The notes below the pieces were generated by a model, which saw only the letters and a program-made list of their open reading frames with translations, had not been told where the DNA came from and made no database searches. The translations under genes and the position numbers were made by a program. Shown here piece by piece: positions 1 to 7,899 of a stretch of DNA of 64,000 bases (position 1 is the stretch's first letter; every line of letters begins with the position of its first letter). The DNA comes from Bacillus sp. 1780r2a1 (GTDB taxonomy: Bacteria > Bacillota > Bacilli > Bacillales > Bacillaceae_H): contig CP099863.1 in the NCBI GenBank assembly GCA_024134725.1, forward strand, positions 2,599,501 through 2,663,500. The letters are read 5' to 3'.

Positions 1-797
1 TGCTCGCTTACTTCTTCAACAGTTGCAATATCTCCAAGTGAAACTGGTGGAGCTTCTGGATTAACTGTAGATTTTAGCTCAACTTCTTTTAATGCATCAA
101 TTGTATCTAGTTTCTCTTCCACTCGCACAGGAATTTGAAGTTCTTCACCGTTTACAGTCCCTGCTGGGAAAGATACAGACTTTTGATTAATCTGTTCCTT
201 AATTTGCTCAAGCGTTAGGCCTGCTGCAACTGCTTTTTCTTTATCAAGCGTAATCTGTAACAGATCCTCCTTTACTCCGCCAACCGATACAGAGTTGATT
301 CCTTCAATTTTATTTAATTCTGGAATAATTTCGCTATCTAAAAGCTTTTCAACTTCCGCATCACCTTCAGCAAACAAAGAGATATTCATAATTGGAAAAG
401 AGCCAAAAGAAAAGCGGTTCACATCAACTGTTGCTGATTCTGGTAAATCTAAGTCTTTTGTTATCGTGTCAATTTGTTGCTCAATATCGTCTAAATCTGT
501 ATTAAAAGGAAATTCTAGATTAATAATTCCTACGTTCTCATAAGAAACGCTCTGAACGCTTTTAACACCTTCAAGACCTTTTAATTGATCTTCTAACTTT
601 GTTGTTACTTGTTCGTTCACATCATCAGGAGAAGCACCAGGATATACGGCTTCAATCGACAACTGTGGAAATTCAATATTAGGTAATAAATCGATTTTTA
701 ATTTTGAAAATGAGAATAAGCCAGCTAAAATAAGAAGAAAAGACAAAATAAATACTGCTACTGCATTCTTCAAGCTAAACTTTGTCAAGAAATTCAT
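1..797 (-). CDS. RND-family efflux transporter, N-terminal part (cut by window edge)
   Basis: Reading the minus strand from ATG at 795-797 gives an open frame that runs off the left edge. It starts MNFLTKFSLKNAVAVF and continues with one transmembrane helix and then a periplasmic-type porter region containing LLPNIEFPQLSIEAVYPGASP, the signature at the start of AcrB/MexB-like and SwrC (YerP)-like proton-driven pumps. A GGAGG ribosome binding site lies 6 bases upstream. It is the last visible gene of an operon with a TetR-type regulator and a small protein, so it probably exports a toxic compound or lipopeptide under TetR control. Substrate cannot be read from the sequence. The family assignment is firm; the SwrC resemblance is inference. 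Confidence 0.9.
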   Translation of the reverse strand, partial: MNFLTKFSLKNAVAVFILSFLLILAGLFSFSKLKIDLLPNIEFPQLSIEAVYPGASPDDVNEQVTTKLEDQLKGLEGVKSVQSVSYENVGIINLEFPFNTDLDDIEQQIDTITKDLDLPESATVDVNRFSFGSFPIMNISLFAEGDAEVEKLLDSEIIPELNKIEGINSVSVGGVKEDLLQITLDKEKAVAAGLTLEQIKEQINQKSVSFPAGTVNGEELQIPVRVEEKLDTIDALKEVELKSTVNPEAPPVSLGDIATVEEVSE

Positions 798-847
798 AAA
801 GAGCCTCCATCTATTTTATTAGTCGTATTTATATGTGTAATAAATGA

Positions 848-865
848 GTACCAGTGGGTCAGTTT
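848..865 (-). promoter_or_regulatory. Candidate TetR-type operator, copy 1
   Basis: The 18-base element GTACCAGTGGGTCAGTTT lies about 50 bases upstream of the RND pump start. A second copy with 15 of 18 identical bases lies at 1353-1370, just before the other gene of the operon. On the coding strand it reads TGACCC, three variable bases, then GGTAC, an imperfect dyad like many TetR-family operators. Only the repetition is seen; binding is inferred. Confidence 0.35.
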
Positions 866-901
866 ATATCACTAAGCGCCTCACCTCCTTTATGTTAAAA
901 A

Positions 902-1324
902 TTAATAAACATTTTTCGGGACGTAATCCATTGAACCCCCCGGCAATGAAATAAAAGAGAAACCGTTCTCTCCGTGAAGGTCCCATCCTTCAAACATTGC
1001 ACTATCTTGAAATAGATCCAATAGATAGTCTTCTGTCAGATATACTCTTAGGATGTTTAAGTCTTCATACCAAACAATATTGTTAATCTGCTTCCCTAGT
1101 AATTTCTTTGTGATATGATAACGCCATTCAAACGAAGTATTCAACTTCCAATCCGCTTGACCTGCAATCACATCATCTGCTTTTTTTAACCGCCATGGAC
1201 ATTCAATAACAAGACCACCATTAGAAAACTCTAAAGATAACGGATTGTCATATTGATGAATGATATTTATAACTTGTTGTCCATAAAAGTACGTAAAATC
1301 CATCGCTTGTTGTTCCTTATTCAT
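902..1324 (-). CDS. Hypothetical protein in the RND efflux operon
   Basis: A 140-residue protein begins with MNKEQQAMDFTYF at 1324, chosen over an upstream ATG at 1360 because GGGAGG sits at the right distance. No domain is recognised. It is rich in aromatic residues (Trp, Tyr, Phe), has no transmembrane segment or signal peptide, and is probably cytosolic. It lies between the TetR-type regulator (upstream) and the RND pump (downstream), all on the minus strand, so it is likely co-regulated with the pump. The spacing from the regulator is about 60 bases and holds one copy of a repeated operator-like element. Function unknown. Confidence 0.7.
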   Translation of the reverse strand: MNKEQQAMDFTYFYGQQVINIIHQYDNPLSLEFSNGGLVIECPWRLKKADDVIAGQADWKLNTSFEWRYHITKKLLGKQINNIVWYEDLNILRVYLTEDYLLDLFQDSAMFEGWDLHGENGFSFISLPGGSMDYVPKNVY

Positions 1325-1352
1325 TGAGAACCTCCCATACAATTTAACTTCA

Positions 1353-1370
1353 GTACCCACGGGTCAGTTT
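1353..1370 (-). promoter_or_regulatory. Candidate TetR-type operator, copy 2
   Basis: GTACCCACGGGTCAGTTT repeats the element at 848-865 except for three central bases. It sits between the regulator and the hypothetical protein of the same operon. The conserved outer parts and variable centre suggest a protein site rather than chance. Regulation by the adjacent TetR-family protein is inference. Confidence 0.35.
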
Positions 1371-1384
1371 TTTAAAAAAAGAAA

Positions 1385-1945
1385 TCAGTAACAACCTTCT
1401 AAAAAAAGGTCAACTGTAAACGTTGCATAACGTTCAATTTCTTTTTCTGACACATTTTGGTTAGATACGATATCCATTCTATACCCGTTTAGCATGCTAC
1501 AAAACGCTTTTGAATGTAAAGCTGTATCTTCAAGTCCCTCTTCTTTCATCAGGTCTGATACTAAGGAATGATAATCATTAAAAAAGCGATGCAATCGCTC
1601 CATCATTCCTGGCATCTGATGAGGAGCTTGCCAAAACGAATCTGGGTACTTTCTTGTGTTATAAAAGAAGTATAGGTGATGCCTTGCTATTGAATAAAGC
1701 TTTTGCCTAAACGTTTTGCATCGATCGGTTTCTCGCTTTGCATTAGCAATGAAATAGAGAAAAGAGCGATCATTAACCGCAATATATAAGCTTTCTTTTG
1801 AAGGAAAGTAAAGGTAAAGTGTCCCTTTTGACACACCTGCTTTTTTAGCAATATCAATCATTTTAGCATCATGGTAACCATTTGCTCCAAATACCACAAA
1901 CGCTGCATCCAGGATATTTTCCTTTTGTTCTATTCCTTTTGTCAT
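1385..1945 (-). CDS. TetR/AcrR-family transcriptional regulator
   Basis: A 186-residue protein with an N-terminal helix-turn-helix: residues about 9-55 include the classic TetR pattern ILDAAFVVFGANGY followed by IAKKAGVSKGTLYLYFPSKE. The remaining two thirds is an all-helical ligand-binding domain without recognisable specificity. It is the first gene of an operon with a small protein and an RND efflux pump, so it most likely represses the pump and is released by a pump substrate. Its promoter at 2049-2077 carries a palindrome in the spacer. The family is certain; the ligand is unknown. Confidence 0.93.
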   Translation of the reverse strand: MTKGIEQKENILDAAFVVFGANGYHDAKMIDIAKKAGVSKGTLYLYFPSKESLYIAVNDRSFLYFIANAKRETDRCKTFRQKLYSIARHHLYFFYNTRKYPDSFWQAPHQMPGMMERLHRFFNDYHSLVSDLMKEEGLEDTALHSKAFCSMLNGYRMDIVSNQNVSEKEIERYATFTVDLFLEGCY

Positions 1946-2048
1946 ATTTCCAAACCCTTTCCTGCCTCTTATTGCACGTGTAGAACAGGATCAACGCATC
2001 GAGACTGAACGTAAATAAAAGTACAGTTTCATCATTTACTATATATAC

Positions 2049-2077
2049 TTATAAAAGATAACGTTATACCTTGTCAA
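2049..2077 (-). promoter_or_regulatory. Sigma-A promoter of the TetR/RND operon with palindromic spacer
   Basis: On the minus strand, TTGACA (2072-2077) and TTATAA (2049-2054) are 17 bases apart. The spacer contains the perfect palindrome ATAACGTTAT (2058-2067), a position where a repressor would block polymerase. Promoter boxes are seen directly; autorepression by the TetR protein is inference. Confidence 0.65.
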
Positions 2078-2207
2078 CACATAGTGTGCTTTTTTTTATT
2101 ATGTTTTGAACCTTTTGTGAAAACGACCATTGATGCTTGTAACGATTGCATCTACATGGTACATTTTTCACGATAGTTGAAAAAAACATACATTTGGAGG
2201 GTAAACC

Positions 2208-2501
2208 ATGATGTTAAAATCATCGATTGGCCGCTTGCGCTTGTTAAGTATTGTAGAAGGCATTTCATATTTACTTTTACTGTTTATTGCTATGCCATTA
2301 AAATATTTGGCTGATATTCCTGAGGCTGTATCCATTGTTGGAGCTGCCCATGGTGCTCTGTTCGTATTATACATACTTGCTGCTGTGCACGTGAAATTTG
2401 AGCATAGAAAAACAATTTTATGGGGTATCTATGCATTTATCTTATCTATTATTCCTTTTGGAACGTTCTATCTAGACAAGCAGTTAAAAGATGAGCAATA
2501 A
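2208..2501 (+). CDS. DUF3817 family small membrane protein
   Basis: A 97-residue protein with three hydrophobic segments (about residues 11-30, 40-60 and 68-88). The N-terminal part, including RLRLLSIVEGISYLLLL, matches the DUF3817 family of small integral membrane proteins found across Bacillus and actinobacteria (YdzA-type). A GGAGGG ribosome binding site precedes the ATG; a second ATG follows immediately and cannot be excluded as start. It stands alone and ends in a strong bidirectional terminator. Molecular function is unknown for the family. Confidence 0.85.
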   Translation: MMLKSSIGRLRLLSIVEGISYLLLLFIAMPLKYLADIPEAVSIVGAAHGALFVLYILAAVHVKFEHRKTILWGIYAFILSIIPFGTFYLDKQLKDEQ

Positions 2502-2534
2502 ATAAATCACGCCAAAGAACTGGCGTGATTTATT
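2501..2534. terminator. Bidirectional terminator
   Basis: Perfect 14-base arms (AATAAATCACGCCA and its complement) around a 6-base loop separate the convergent DUF3817 gene and the hypothetical gene at 2540-2905. Confidence 0.85.
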
Positions 2535-2539
2535 TATCG

Positions 2540-2905
2540 TTAAGAAAGCCTGTTAAACTGTTCAATCGTCTTCCACCATTTAAAAGAATGTGGCTTTAAA
2601 AGCTTTCCTATTTCCTCAGATGTTATGTGTTGCTCAGAAAGCATTTCATACATAGTTTCAAACAGTCCAATCGTTATGCTTTCTTTTACTTCTGCTTCAC
2701 CTTCTGTATATAATCTTTCAATGGTTTCAAATATCTCAGGTTCATGGGCTAATTGATTATTGAATTCTAATGAAATTAAGTGAGATGCAAAGCGCTTGAG
2801 CTCTTGCTGCAAACCTTCTATTGTTGTTGTATTCACTTCTTCATCATATTGGAACGATGGACTTGCATCAGTTAACAATGGAATAACTTCGCCCTTTGTA
2901 ATCAT
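2540..2905 (-). CDS. Hypothetical protein (possibly DUF7674-like)
   Basis: A 121-residue soluble acidic protein, mostly helical by composition. It opens MITKGEVIPLLTDASPSFQ and has a Trp-Trp pair near the C terminus (HSFKWWKTIEQF). The opening resembles small Bacillus proteins grouped as DUF7674, but this is recalled only weakly. It is a single gene transcribed toward a shared terminator. No catalytic motif, membrane segment or signal peptide was seen. Function unknown. Confidence 0.65.
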   Translation of the reverse strand: MITKGEVIPLLTDASPSFQYDEEVNTTTIEGLQQELKRFASHLISLEFNNQLAHEPEIFETIERLYTEGEAEVKESITIGLFETMYEMLSEQHITSEEIGKLLKPHSFKWWKTIEQFNRLS

Positions 2906-3040
2906 ATATTTCCCTACCTTATTTGTAATCTAAATATAGTGATACTTTCTGTTTACCCATTGCTGTTATAGTTAAACGTAAAAATTAAATATGCTGTTTA
3001 GAATGAATAAAGAGGGCTTACTAATACAGGTTTTTATGCA

Positions 3041-3478
3041 TTACCCTACATTAAGCGTAAGTGAACCAACGGCTGCTATAATTGGAAATGCACTTATCAA
3101 ACCTATTTCTATCATCATGAATTTCGTTAGGAATCCACGAAACTGCTCTTTTTTTAAGTTGCTTGCTACCCGTTGATGAGTTTGATAAATGCGGAGCATT
3201 GCTCCAATCCAAACGACCGCCAAAATAATTAATGGACTCATGCTTGATGCAGGTTCTGGGTTCATAAATGCTAGTACGATTAAAATCAACGGAACAATTT
3301 CTACTACGGCGTGCTTGATAAAAAACATGGTTTGAATACGAACAAGATCTTGATAAATTTCATTGTCTGTTTTGTCTTCCTGTAGCTTACCTTCAATTGT
3401 ATAAATGGTTGACTGATAAATAAACATCATTCCGATAACGGCGATTAATGCTCCAATGATAAAATACCATATACTCAT
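3041..3478 (-). CDS. Hypothetical four-helix membrane protein
   Basis: A 145-residue protein with four hydrophobic helices at about residues 4-22, 55-72, 80-95 and 120-140 and a charged cytosolic stretch between the first two (EGKLQEDKTDNEIYQDL). An AAAGGAG-type ribosome binding site precedes the start. It has no neighbour close enough for an operon. No family could be named with confidence. It is probably an integral membrane protein of the cytoplasmic membrane with unknown role. Confidence 0.75.
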   Translation of the reverse strand: MSIWYFIIGALIAVIGMMFIYQSTIYTIEGKLQEDKTDNEIYQDLVRIQTMFFIKHAVVEIVPLILIVLAFMNPEPASSMSPLIILAVVWIGAMLRIYQTHQRVASNLKKEQFRGFLTKFMMIEIGLISAFPIIAAVGSLTLNVG

Positions 3479-3642
3479 TACAAATCTCCTTTCTAATAAA
3501 AAAACGGTAGATCTCTAGAAAATCTAACGTGAACATTGTATCATTTTATGCTTCATTCGTCTTATAGATTTATAAGAAAGAACTGTTTATAATGAGAAAT
3601 GAACTATTTTACTAGAAAGTTTGTCTACTGGAGGAAATTATT

Positions 3643-3918
3643 ATGATTTTAAACTATAAAAACCAAGCAACGGGTCATCGTATGAATAATGGTTGGAATT
3701 TCTTTTATGCAGCTAACCTAACAATGTGGAGAAAAGATGAGAAATATTTACTATTAGATGAAAATCAAGATATCGTACTCATTTTCGGCTTCAAAAAAGA
3801 TGAAATTATTCTTGAAAAAATTCAGACATGGGGATATACCTTTAATATTCATCCAGAAAAAAAGCAGATTTCTTGTCTGCAGCGTCAAGAAGAAATTGGC
3901 GAGCAAGAAATGAATTAA
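3643..3918 (+). CDS. Hypothetical protein, 91 residues
   Basis: A small soluble protein with a GGAGG ribosome binding site. It is predicted beta-rich, with the pattern YLLLDENQDIVLIFGFKKD reminiscent of a small beta-sandwich, and carries one Cys near the C terminus. It ends directly at a strong terminator shared with the convergent LCP gene. No recognised domain; nothing more can be said. Confidence 0.6.
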   Translation: MILNYKNQATGHRMNNGWNFFYAANLTMWRKDEKYLLLDENQDIVLIFGFKKDEIILEKIQTWGYTFNIHPEKKQISCLQRQEEIGEQEMN

Positions 3919-3920
3919 GT

Positions 3921-3947
3921 AAAAAGCGCGCAGACTGCGCGCTTTTT
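3921..3947. terminator. Bidirectional terminator
   Basis: AAAAAGCGCGCA and its complement flank a 3-base loop. T-runs on both strands serve the gene ending at 3918 and the LCP gene, whose stop codon begins in the stem. Confidence 0.88.
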
Positions 3948-4780
3948 CAGTGCTCTTCCGGTGCATTATCTCCATATAGCATGGCTTTTATATGCTGTTT
4001 CTCTTGGTCTTTTACAATATAATACCATGTTCCGTCTACTATTTGTGTTTCTCCTTCTACATGCACCGTTTCAAACGTTGGTTTACCTTTTTCCATTGCC
4101 TTATATACCGCTAACGCGTCTTTAATCGTTACATTTGTATCAACGTATTGCTTTGTAATGTTTAAGAGATTAGGCAGGTTCGCTACTGTTGACATACTCA
4201 TTCCTTTGTCTAAAAGCGCTTCTACTACTTGCTTTTGCCTCTCGTTTCGGCCGAGGTCGCCTTTAGGATCTTCGTGTCTCATCCTTACATAAGCTAAAGC
4301 CTTTTCACCATTTAAATTTGTTTCACCTTGGGGAAATAAATAAGATGCAAATGTAAATGGAAATGGGTTATTAACCGTCACACCACCTACCTCGTCCACA
4401 ACCGCTTTAAATCCTTCCATATTTACTTTCACATAATAATCGATTGGCATGTTTAAAAATTGTTCCACAGTATCAACAGTTAGCTTAATTCCACCATACT
4501 TATAAGCGTGATTAATCTTTTCCATTTCTGCTTTCCCCTTAATTTTCACACGCGTGTCTCGAGGGATGGGCATCATTTTTAAATGTCCATTTTCAGAGTT
4601 AAAATGAACAACCATCAGTACGTCAGAACGTCCCGTATCGGCTTCTCGTTCGTCTACTCCCATTACGAGCATGTTAAATTCCTTTGCTTCAACTTTTTTT
4701 TCACTAAAAACATATACGACCCCAGTTAAGACGCAACCAAGGAATATGAGTAAGGAAAGTAACGTGTATTTGAGCTTCAT
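3947..4780 (-). CDS. LytR-CpsA-Psr (LCP) family cell-wall glycopolymer transferase
   Basis: A 277-residue protein with an N-terminal membrane anchor (residues about 5-26) and an extracellular LCP domain. Recognisable LCP elements are LVMGVDERE near residue 40, RSDVLMVVHF, the PRDT block, and the RHEDPKGDLGRNERQ region with arginines that bind the polyprenyl pyrophosphate. LCP enzymes move teichoic acids or capsular polymers from undecaprenyl carrier to peptidoglycan or protein. It is a single gene here; the nearby UppP (6753-7532) would recycle the same lipid carrier, though they are not co-transcribed. Which polymer it attaches cannot be read. Confidence 0.92.
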   Translation of the reverse strand: MKLKYTLLSLLIFLGCVLTGVVYVFSEKKVEAKEFNMLVMGVDEREADTGRSDVLMVVHFNSENGHLKMMPIPRDTRVKIKGKAEMEKINHAYKYGGIKLTVDTVEQFLNMPIDYYVKVNMEGFKAVVDEVGGVTVNNPFPFTFASYLFPQGETNLNGEKALAYVRMRHEDPKGDLGRNERQKQVVEALLDKGMSMSTVANLPNLLNITKQYVDTNVTIKDALAVYKAMEKGKPTFETVHVEGETQIVDGTWYYIVKDQEKQHIKAMLYGDNAPEEH

Positions 4781-4916
4781 ACCTTATGTCTCTCCCTTCT
4801 GTCCCTTCGCTTCTTTTATTAGCTTATTTACTTCCTATATGCCTTTTTTTTCAAAGATTTATACCTGCTAAGTATAATTAGAAGGGGAAAAACAAATTGA
4901 CAAAAGGCTTTGACCC

Positions 4917-4947
4917 AAAAAACCGGATTGAGTTTTTCAATCCGGCT
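4917..4947 (-). terminator. Terminator of the GNAT gene
   Basis: CCGGATTG and CAATCCGG pair around a 7-base loop, followed on the minus strand by TTTTTTGGG. It lies just after the stop at 4953. Confidence 0.8.
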
Positions 4948-4952
4948 TCATT

Positions 4953-5513
4953 TTACTGAATATGCTTTATTGCTTCCACAGAACGATCTTCTCTCTGTTT
5001 CCACTCATAATCAATCATGCTCATTTCAATTAAGCTCCAATACTGTCCATTCACGTGTTTCACATCTCGCATCATCCCTTCACGTAAAAATCCGATGCGC
5101 TCGTATGACTTAATAGCTGCCTCATTAAAGTCAAACACGCCAAGAGAAATGCGATGAAGCCCTAAGACATTAAAGCCAAAGGACAAAACATAATTAAACA
5201 TCTCACCACAGTATCCTTTTCCTCTTTCCTCTTCTTTAAGCAATACTCGACCAATTCTTCCCGTTTTGTGATGATAATCAATATGAGCAAGAGAAATATG
5301 ACCAACTAGCTGGCCGGTTTGTTGATGAAACACGGAGAAAGCGTAAGTGTGAGCTCCTTCATAATTGGCATAGCGGATATACTCTTTAAGCTGGCGAGGC
5401 GTAAGTGGATATGAAAACGTGGAGCCACTCCACTGAATCATAAAAGCTTCTGAGGGAATCCATTCAATGAGTTCTTTTATATCTTTTTTTGTGAACGGTC
5501 TTAAGTCAATCAT
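4953..5513 (-). CDS. GNAT N-acetyltransferase, RimJ/RimL type
   Basis: A 186-residue acetyl-CoA-dependent acetyltransferase. The acetyl-CoA binding loop is visible in RIGRVLLKEEERGKGYCGEM (motif A, R-G-K-G-Y), followed by LHRISLGVFDFNEAAIKSYERIGF, the hallmark C-terminal part of the RimJ/RimL (ribosomal protein or small-molecule) branch. The substrate is not predictable. It is a single gene starting at ATG 5513 with a GGGGTGGG upstream. The initial segment MIDLRPFTKKDI is also typical for the fold. Confidence 0.9.
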   Translation of the reverse strand: MIDLRPFTKKDIKELIEWIPSEAFMIQWSGSTFSYPLTPRQLKEYIRYANYEGAHTYAFSVFHQQTGQLVGHISLAHIDYHHKTGRIGRVLLKEEERGKGYCGEMFNYVLSFGFNVLGLHRISLGVFDFNEAAIKSYERIGFLREGMMRDVKHVNGQYWSLIEMSMIDYEWKQREDRSVEAIKHIQ

Positions 5514-5992
5514 CGCATTCCCACCCCATCATAAAAATTTGATTTTTCTAAATATATTACATTTGATTGAATAAACTGTCAAATTATCAAAAATTTTTTA
5601 TTTGACGAATCACGTACTAGTGAAAAAGCAATGAAGGGGGCTGTCAAGTTTATTTGATGCTGATGTTGTTTTGTACTAAATGACTATAAACAATGAGGTA
5701 TTAATAACTGAAAATCTTTTGTACAGACGGTGCTTACACAAAATCTAGATATTAAACATATGTTTGAAGGTTGAAAACAAGTTGCGATCTGATAAATACA
5801 AAACGAAATGAGCAGTATGTGGAAAGCGCGTATCTAAAGAAGGGTTTACACAAACAGATAAGGGTGTAACAAAGCTAAACGCTGAGGGGAAAATTAACTA
5901 CTTGGCTAATATGCCTGATAACACTTCCATGTTTGAAACATATAAAAAATAACGAAGAAGAAAGCTCCGATATTTCTATACGGAGCTTTCTT
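5514..5992. other. Long intergenic region with a possible gene remnant
   Basis: About 480 bases lack a convincing gene. At 5812-5952 (+) there are 46 codons open up to a TAA that translate like coding sequence (GFTQTDKGVTKLNAEG and PDNTSMFETYKK) but without a usable start or ribosome binding site; a TGA lies directly upstream in frame. It looks like the 3' tail of a decayed gene and is followed by a good terminator. The rest is AT-rich and featureless. The parent family was not recognised. Confidence 0.35.
5960..5990. terminator. Terminator between gene remnant and secreted hypothetical
   Basis: AAAGCTCCG and CGGAGCTTT pair around an 11-base loop and are followed by TTCTTTT; on the other strand the A-rich left side also gives a T-run, so it may work both ways. 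Confidence 0.75.
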
Positions 5993-6406
5993 TTATAATT
6001 CTAATTCTTTTCGTAAATTAGTGATATCATAGGTAAATTCAAAAAAATAAATTTTGTTTTCATTGTCGTATAGCATGAGCACAGGCTGTTCGTTTGGGCT
6101 TAATACCACAACTGCTTCACTAGCTAACACCTCTAAACCTTTTTGCTGGACTTGTACAGCCGGGTCCAGAGGTACCTTTACTAAATAACCGGTTTTAGGT
6201 AAAGGGTTTACTTTTTTGTAAATTCCAGTGATAGAAGCAATGCTTTTTTCTACTTCTTTTTGAACAACTTCAGTTTTATCAGCTACTCGAATGACTTTAC
6301 CCGTATCAAGTTGAAACACTTCCACTTTAGGTTGTTCTCCCATTGCCACATGTGAATGAATTCCAATGAAGCATAAAATAAGTGCTATACACACTTTTTT
6401 TATCAT
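5993..6406 (-). CDS. Hypothetical secreted protein
   Basis: A 137-residue protein with a clear signal peptide (MIKKVCIALILCFIGIHSHV, cleavage probably after AMG near residue 23). The mature part is a small beta-rich domain of about 110 residues with alternating hydrophobic strands (VEVFQLDTGKVIRVADK; AVVVLSPNEQPVLMLYDNE). A GGAGG-type ribosome binding site precedes ATG. Close relatives appear to be Bacillus proteins of unknown function. It is a single gene and ends at the terminator at 5960-5990. Confidence 0.75.
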   Translation of the reverse strand: MIKKVCIALILCFIGIHSHVAMGEQPKVEVFQLDTGKVIRVADKTEVVQKEVEKSIASITGIYKKVNPLPKTGYLVKVPLDPAVQVQQKGLEVLASEAVVVLSPNEQPVLMLYDNENKIYFFEFTYDITNLRKELEL

Positions 6407-6752
6407 GAGTTCCCACCTCCGTTTGATGAATACAAATTTGTATACCGCAAGCTAAATATCCATTTTTCTTGCACAAACGTTATGTTGGTTTCAACCTTAT
6501 CGTTTGTGTAATTACTTGAGATTATCCATGTTGATTTCAACCTTCCCCGCAAAGATTCACCTTTTGATTTAGTCATTTTTTGTGCTCTAACTTCTTTTTC
6601 ACCATAATCACTAGTTGCTGCACACTGTCAAGCAAACCGCTGGTTGACTCTAACTATTTTTTACTTTATTTCACCATTCTCGTTAATTTTTGTCATGTTC
6701 ATGCCTTTTGATCGATACAATGATACAAGGACACGCTTTAAGAGGTGAAAAT
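6407..6752. other. Intergenic region with a 17-base direct repeat
   Basis: About 345 bases between divergent genes. The only structure seen is ATGTTGGTTTCAACCTT at 6482-6498 repeated as ATGTTGATTTCAACCTT at 6528-6544 (one mismatch, 46 bases apart). It could be a pair of protein sites ahead of uppP. No gene or RNA was recognised. Confidence 0.4.
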
Positions 6753-7532
6753 ATGTCATGGATTGAAGCATTAATTTTAGGAATTATTCAAGGGCTAACA
6801 GAATTTTTGCCCATTAGTAGCACAGGACACTTGTATTTAGGCAGACACTTATTTGGATTAGATAGCGCTGGTCTGTATTTAGATACGATGTTGCATATAG
6901 GTACCTTGCTAGCTGTTTTCGTGTTTTATAAAGACGAGCTGTGGCACATGATTCGTCATCCGTTTAGCAAGCTTACCTTTTTGCTAATCATTGGTACGAT
7001 TCCAGCTGTTATAGTTGGCTTATTATTTAAAGATTATTTCGAAGAAATTTCAATTACTGGTTCTACAATTGGTTGGGAGTTCCTTGTAACAGGCCTTTTC
7101 TTATGGTTTGCTGATTCAGTGAAAAAAGGAGCTAAAAAGATGCACGATATCTCCTATAAAGACGCACTGTTTATCGGTACCTTTCAAGCAGCAGCCATCT
7201 TCCCTGCTGTTTCACGTTCTGGTTTAACAATGGCTGCTGCTTTAATGCGCAAGTTAGATCGAGAAACCGCTGCTTATTTTTCTTTTTTATTATCAACGCC
7301 AGCCATATGTGGAGCCGTTCTTTTACAGCTTAAAGATGTCGTTGGTGGTGGCGTAGAATACATTTCATTTTTCTCCTTATTTGTCGCAACATGTTCAGCT
7401 GCACTTTTTGGCTATATGGCCGTAAAATGGATGATTCACTACTTAAAGCACCATTCCCTAAAGACATTTGCTGTTTACGTATGGATTCTTGGCTTAATTG
7501 TTTTAGTATGTCAATTTACGGGGGTCTTTTAA
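6753..7532 (+). CDS. uppP: Undecaprenyl-diphosphate phosphatase UppP (BacA)
   Basis: A 259-residue polytopic membrane phosphatase that recycles undecaprenyl pyrophosphate for cell-wall synthesis and gives intrinsic bacitracin tolerance. Start MSWIEALILG is chosen because AGAGGTGAAA lies at correct spacing; a longer reading from 6690 lacks a ribosome binding site. The two UppP signatures are present: E17-F-L-P-I-S-S-T-G-H26 at the N terminus and the FPAVSRSGLTMAA motif near residue 155, which supply the catalytic Glu, Ser and Arg. About eight helices, length typical. The downstream small protein starts one base after the stop, so the two are co-transcribed. Confidence 0.96.
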   Translation: MSWIEALILGIIQGLTEFLPISSTGHLYLGRHLFGLDSAGLYLDTMLHIGTLLAVFVFYKDELWHMIRHPFSKLTFLLIIGTIPAVIVGLLFKDYFEEISITGSTIGWEFLVTGLFLWFADSVKKGAKKMHDISYKDALFIGTFQAAAIFPAVSRSGLTMAAALMRKLDRETAAYFSFLLSTPAICGAVLLQLKDVVGGGVEYISFFSLFVATCSAALFGYMAVKWMIHYLKHHSLKTFAVYVWILGLIVLVCQFTGVF

Positions 7533-7533
7533 G

Positions 7534-7860
7534 ATGACATCAGCTCGTATGCTGTTTTTAGGAATTTTTTTTATTGGAATAATCGTTGTGATTAGCTACA
7601 TGGACAACGAATCTCAGGAATACTTTGAAACCGTTTCTCCTCTTTCTTTAGACAGCGGTGAGATAGAGGCTTCAAGTAGCGAAGAAAGCATTGAAATGAG
7701 CTTAAAAAATGTACTTATAACAACTGAGAGAATTAATGGGTTTGATGTTGAAGTTTATGAAGAATACGAGGTATATACAAATGAAGATGGCGAAGTGGTT
7801 GACCGAGTCGCCACAGGTCATTATCAAACACTTCGATATAAAGCTTCTGCCAATGAATAA
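7534..7860 (+). CDS. Hypothetical membrane-anchored protein downstream of uppP
   Basis: A 108-residue protein with one N-terminal hydrophobic segment (residues about 5-22) and an acidic extracellular tail containing a Ser/Glu stretch (SGEIEASSSEESIEMS) and a short beta-rich end. It starts one base after uppP and shares its terminator, so it is probably translated by coupling. No family recognised. It may assist or be unrelated to UppP. Confidence 0.7.
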   Translation: MTSARMLFLGIFFIGIIVVISYMDNESQEYFETVSPLSLDSGEIEASSSEESIEMSLKNVLITTERINGFDVEVYEEYEVYTNEDGEVVDRVATGHYQTLRYKASANE

Positions 7861-7862
7861 TA

Positions 7863-7896
7863 AAAAAGCCACTTACTTTTGCGTAAGTGGCTTTTT
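7863..7896. terminator. Bidirectional terminator between uppP operon and qox operon
   Basis: AAAAAGCCACTTAC pairs with GTAAGTGGCTTTTT around a short TTTTGC loop; T-runs occur on both strands and convergent genes end on each side. Confidence 0.88.
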
Positions 7897-7899
7897 GTA

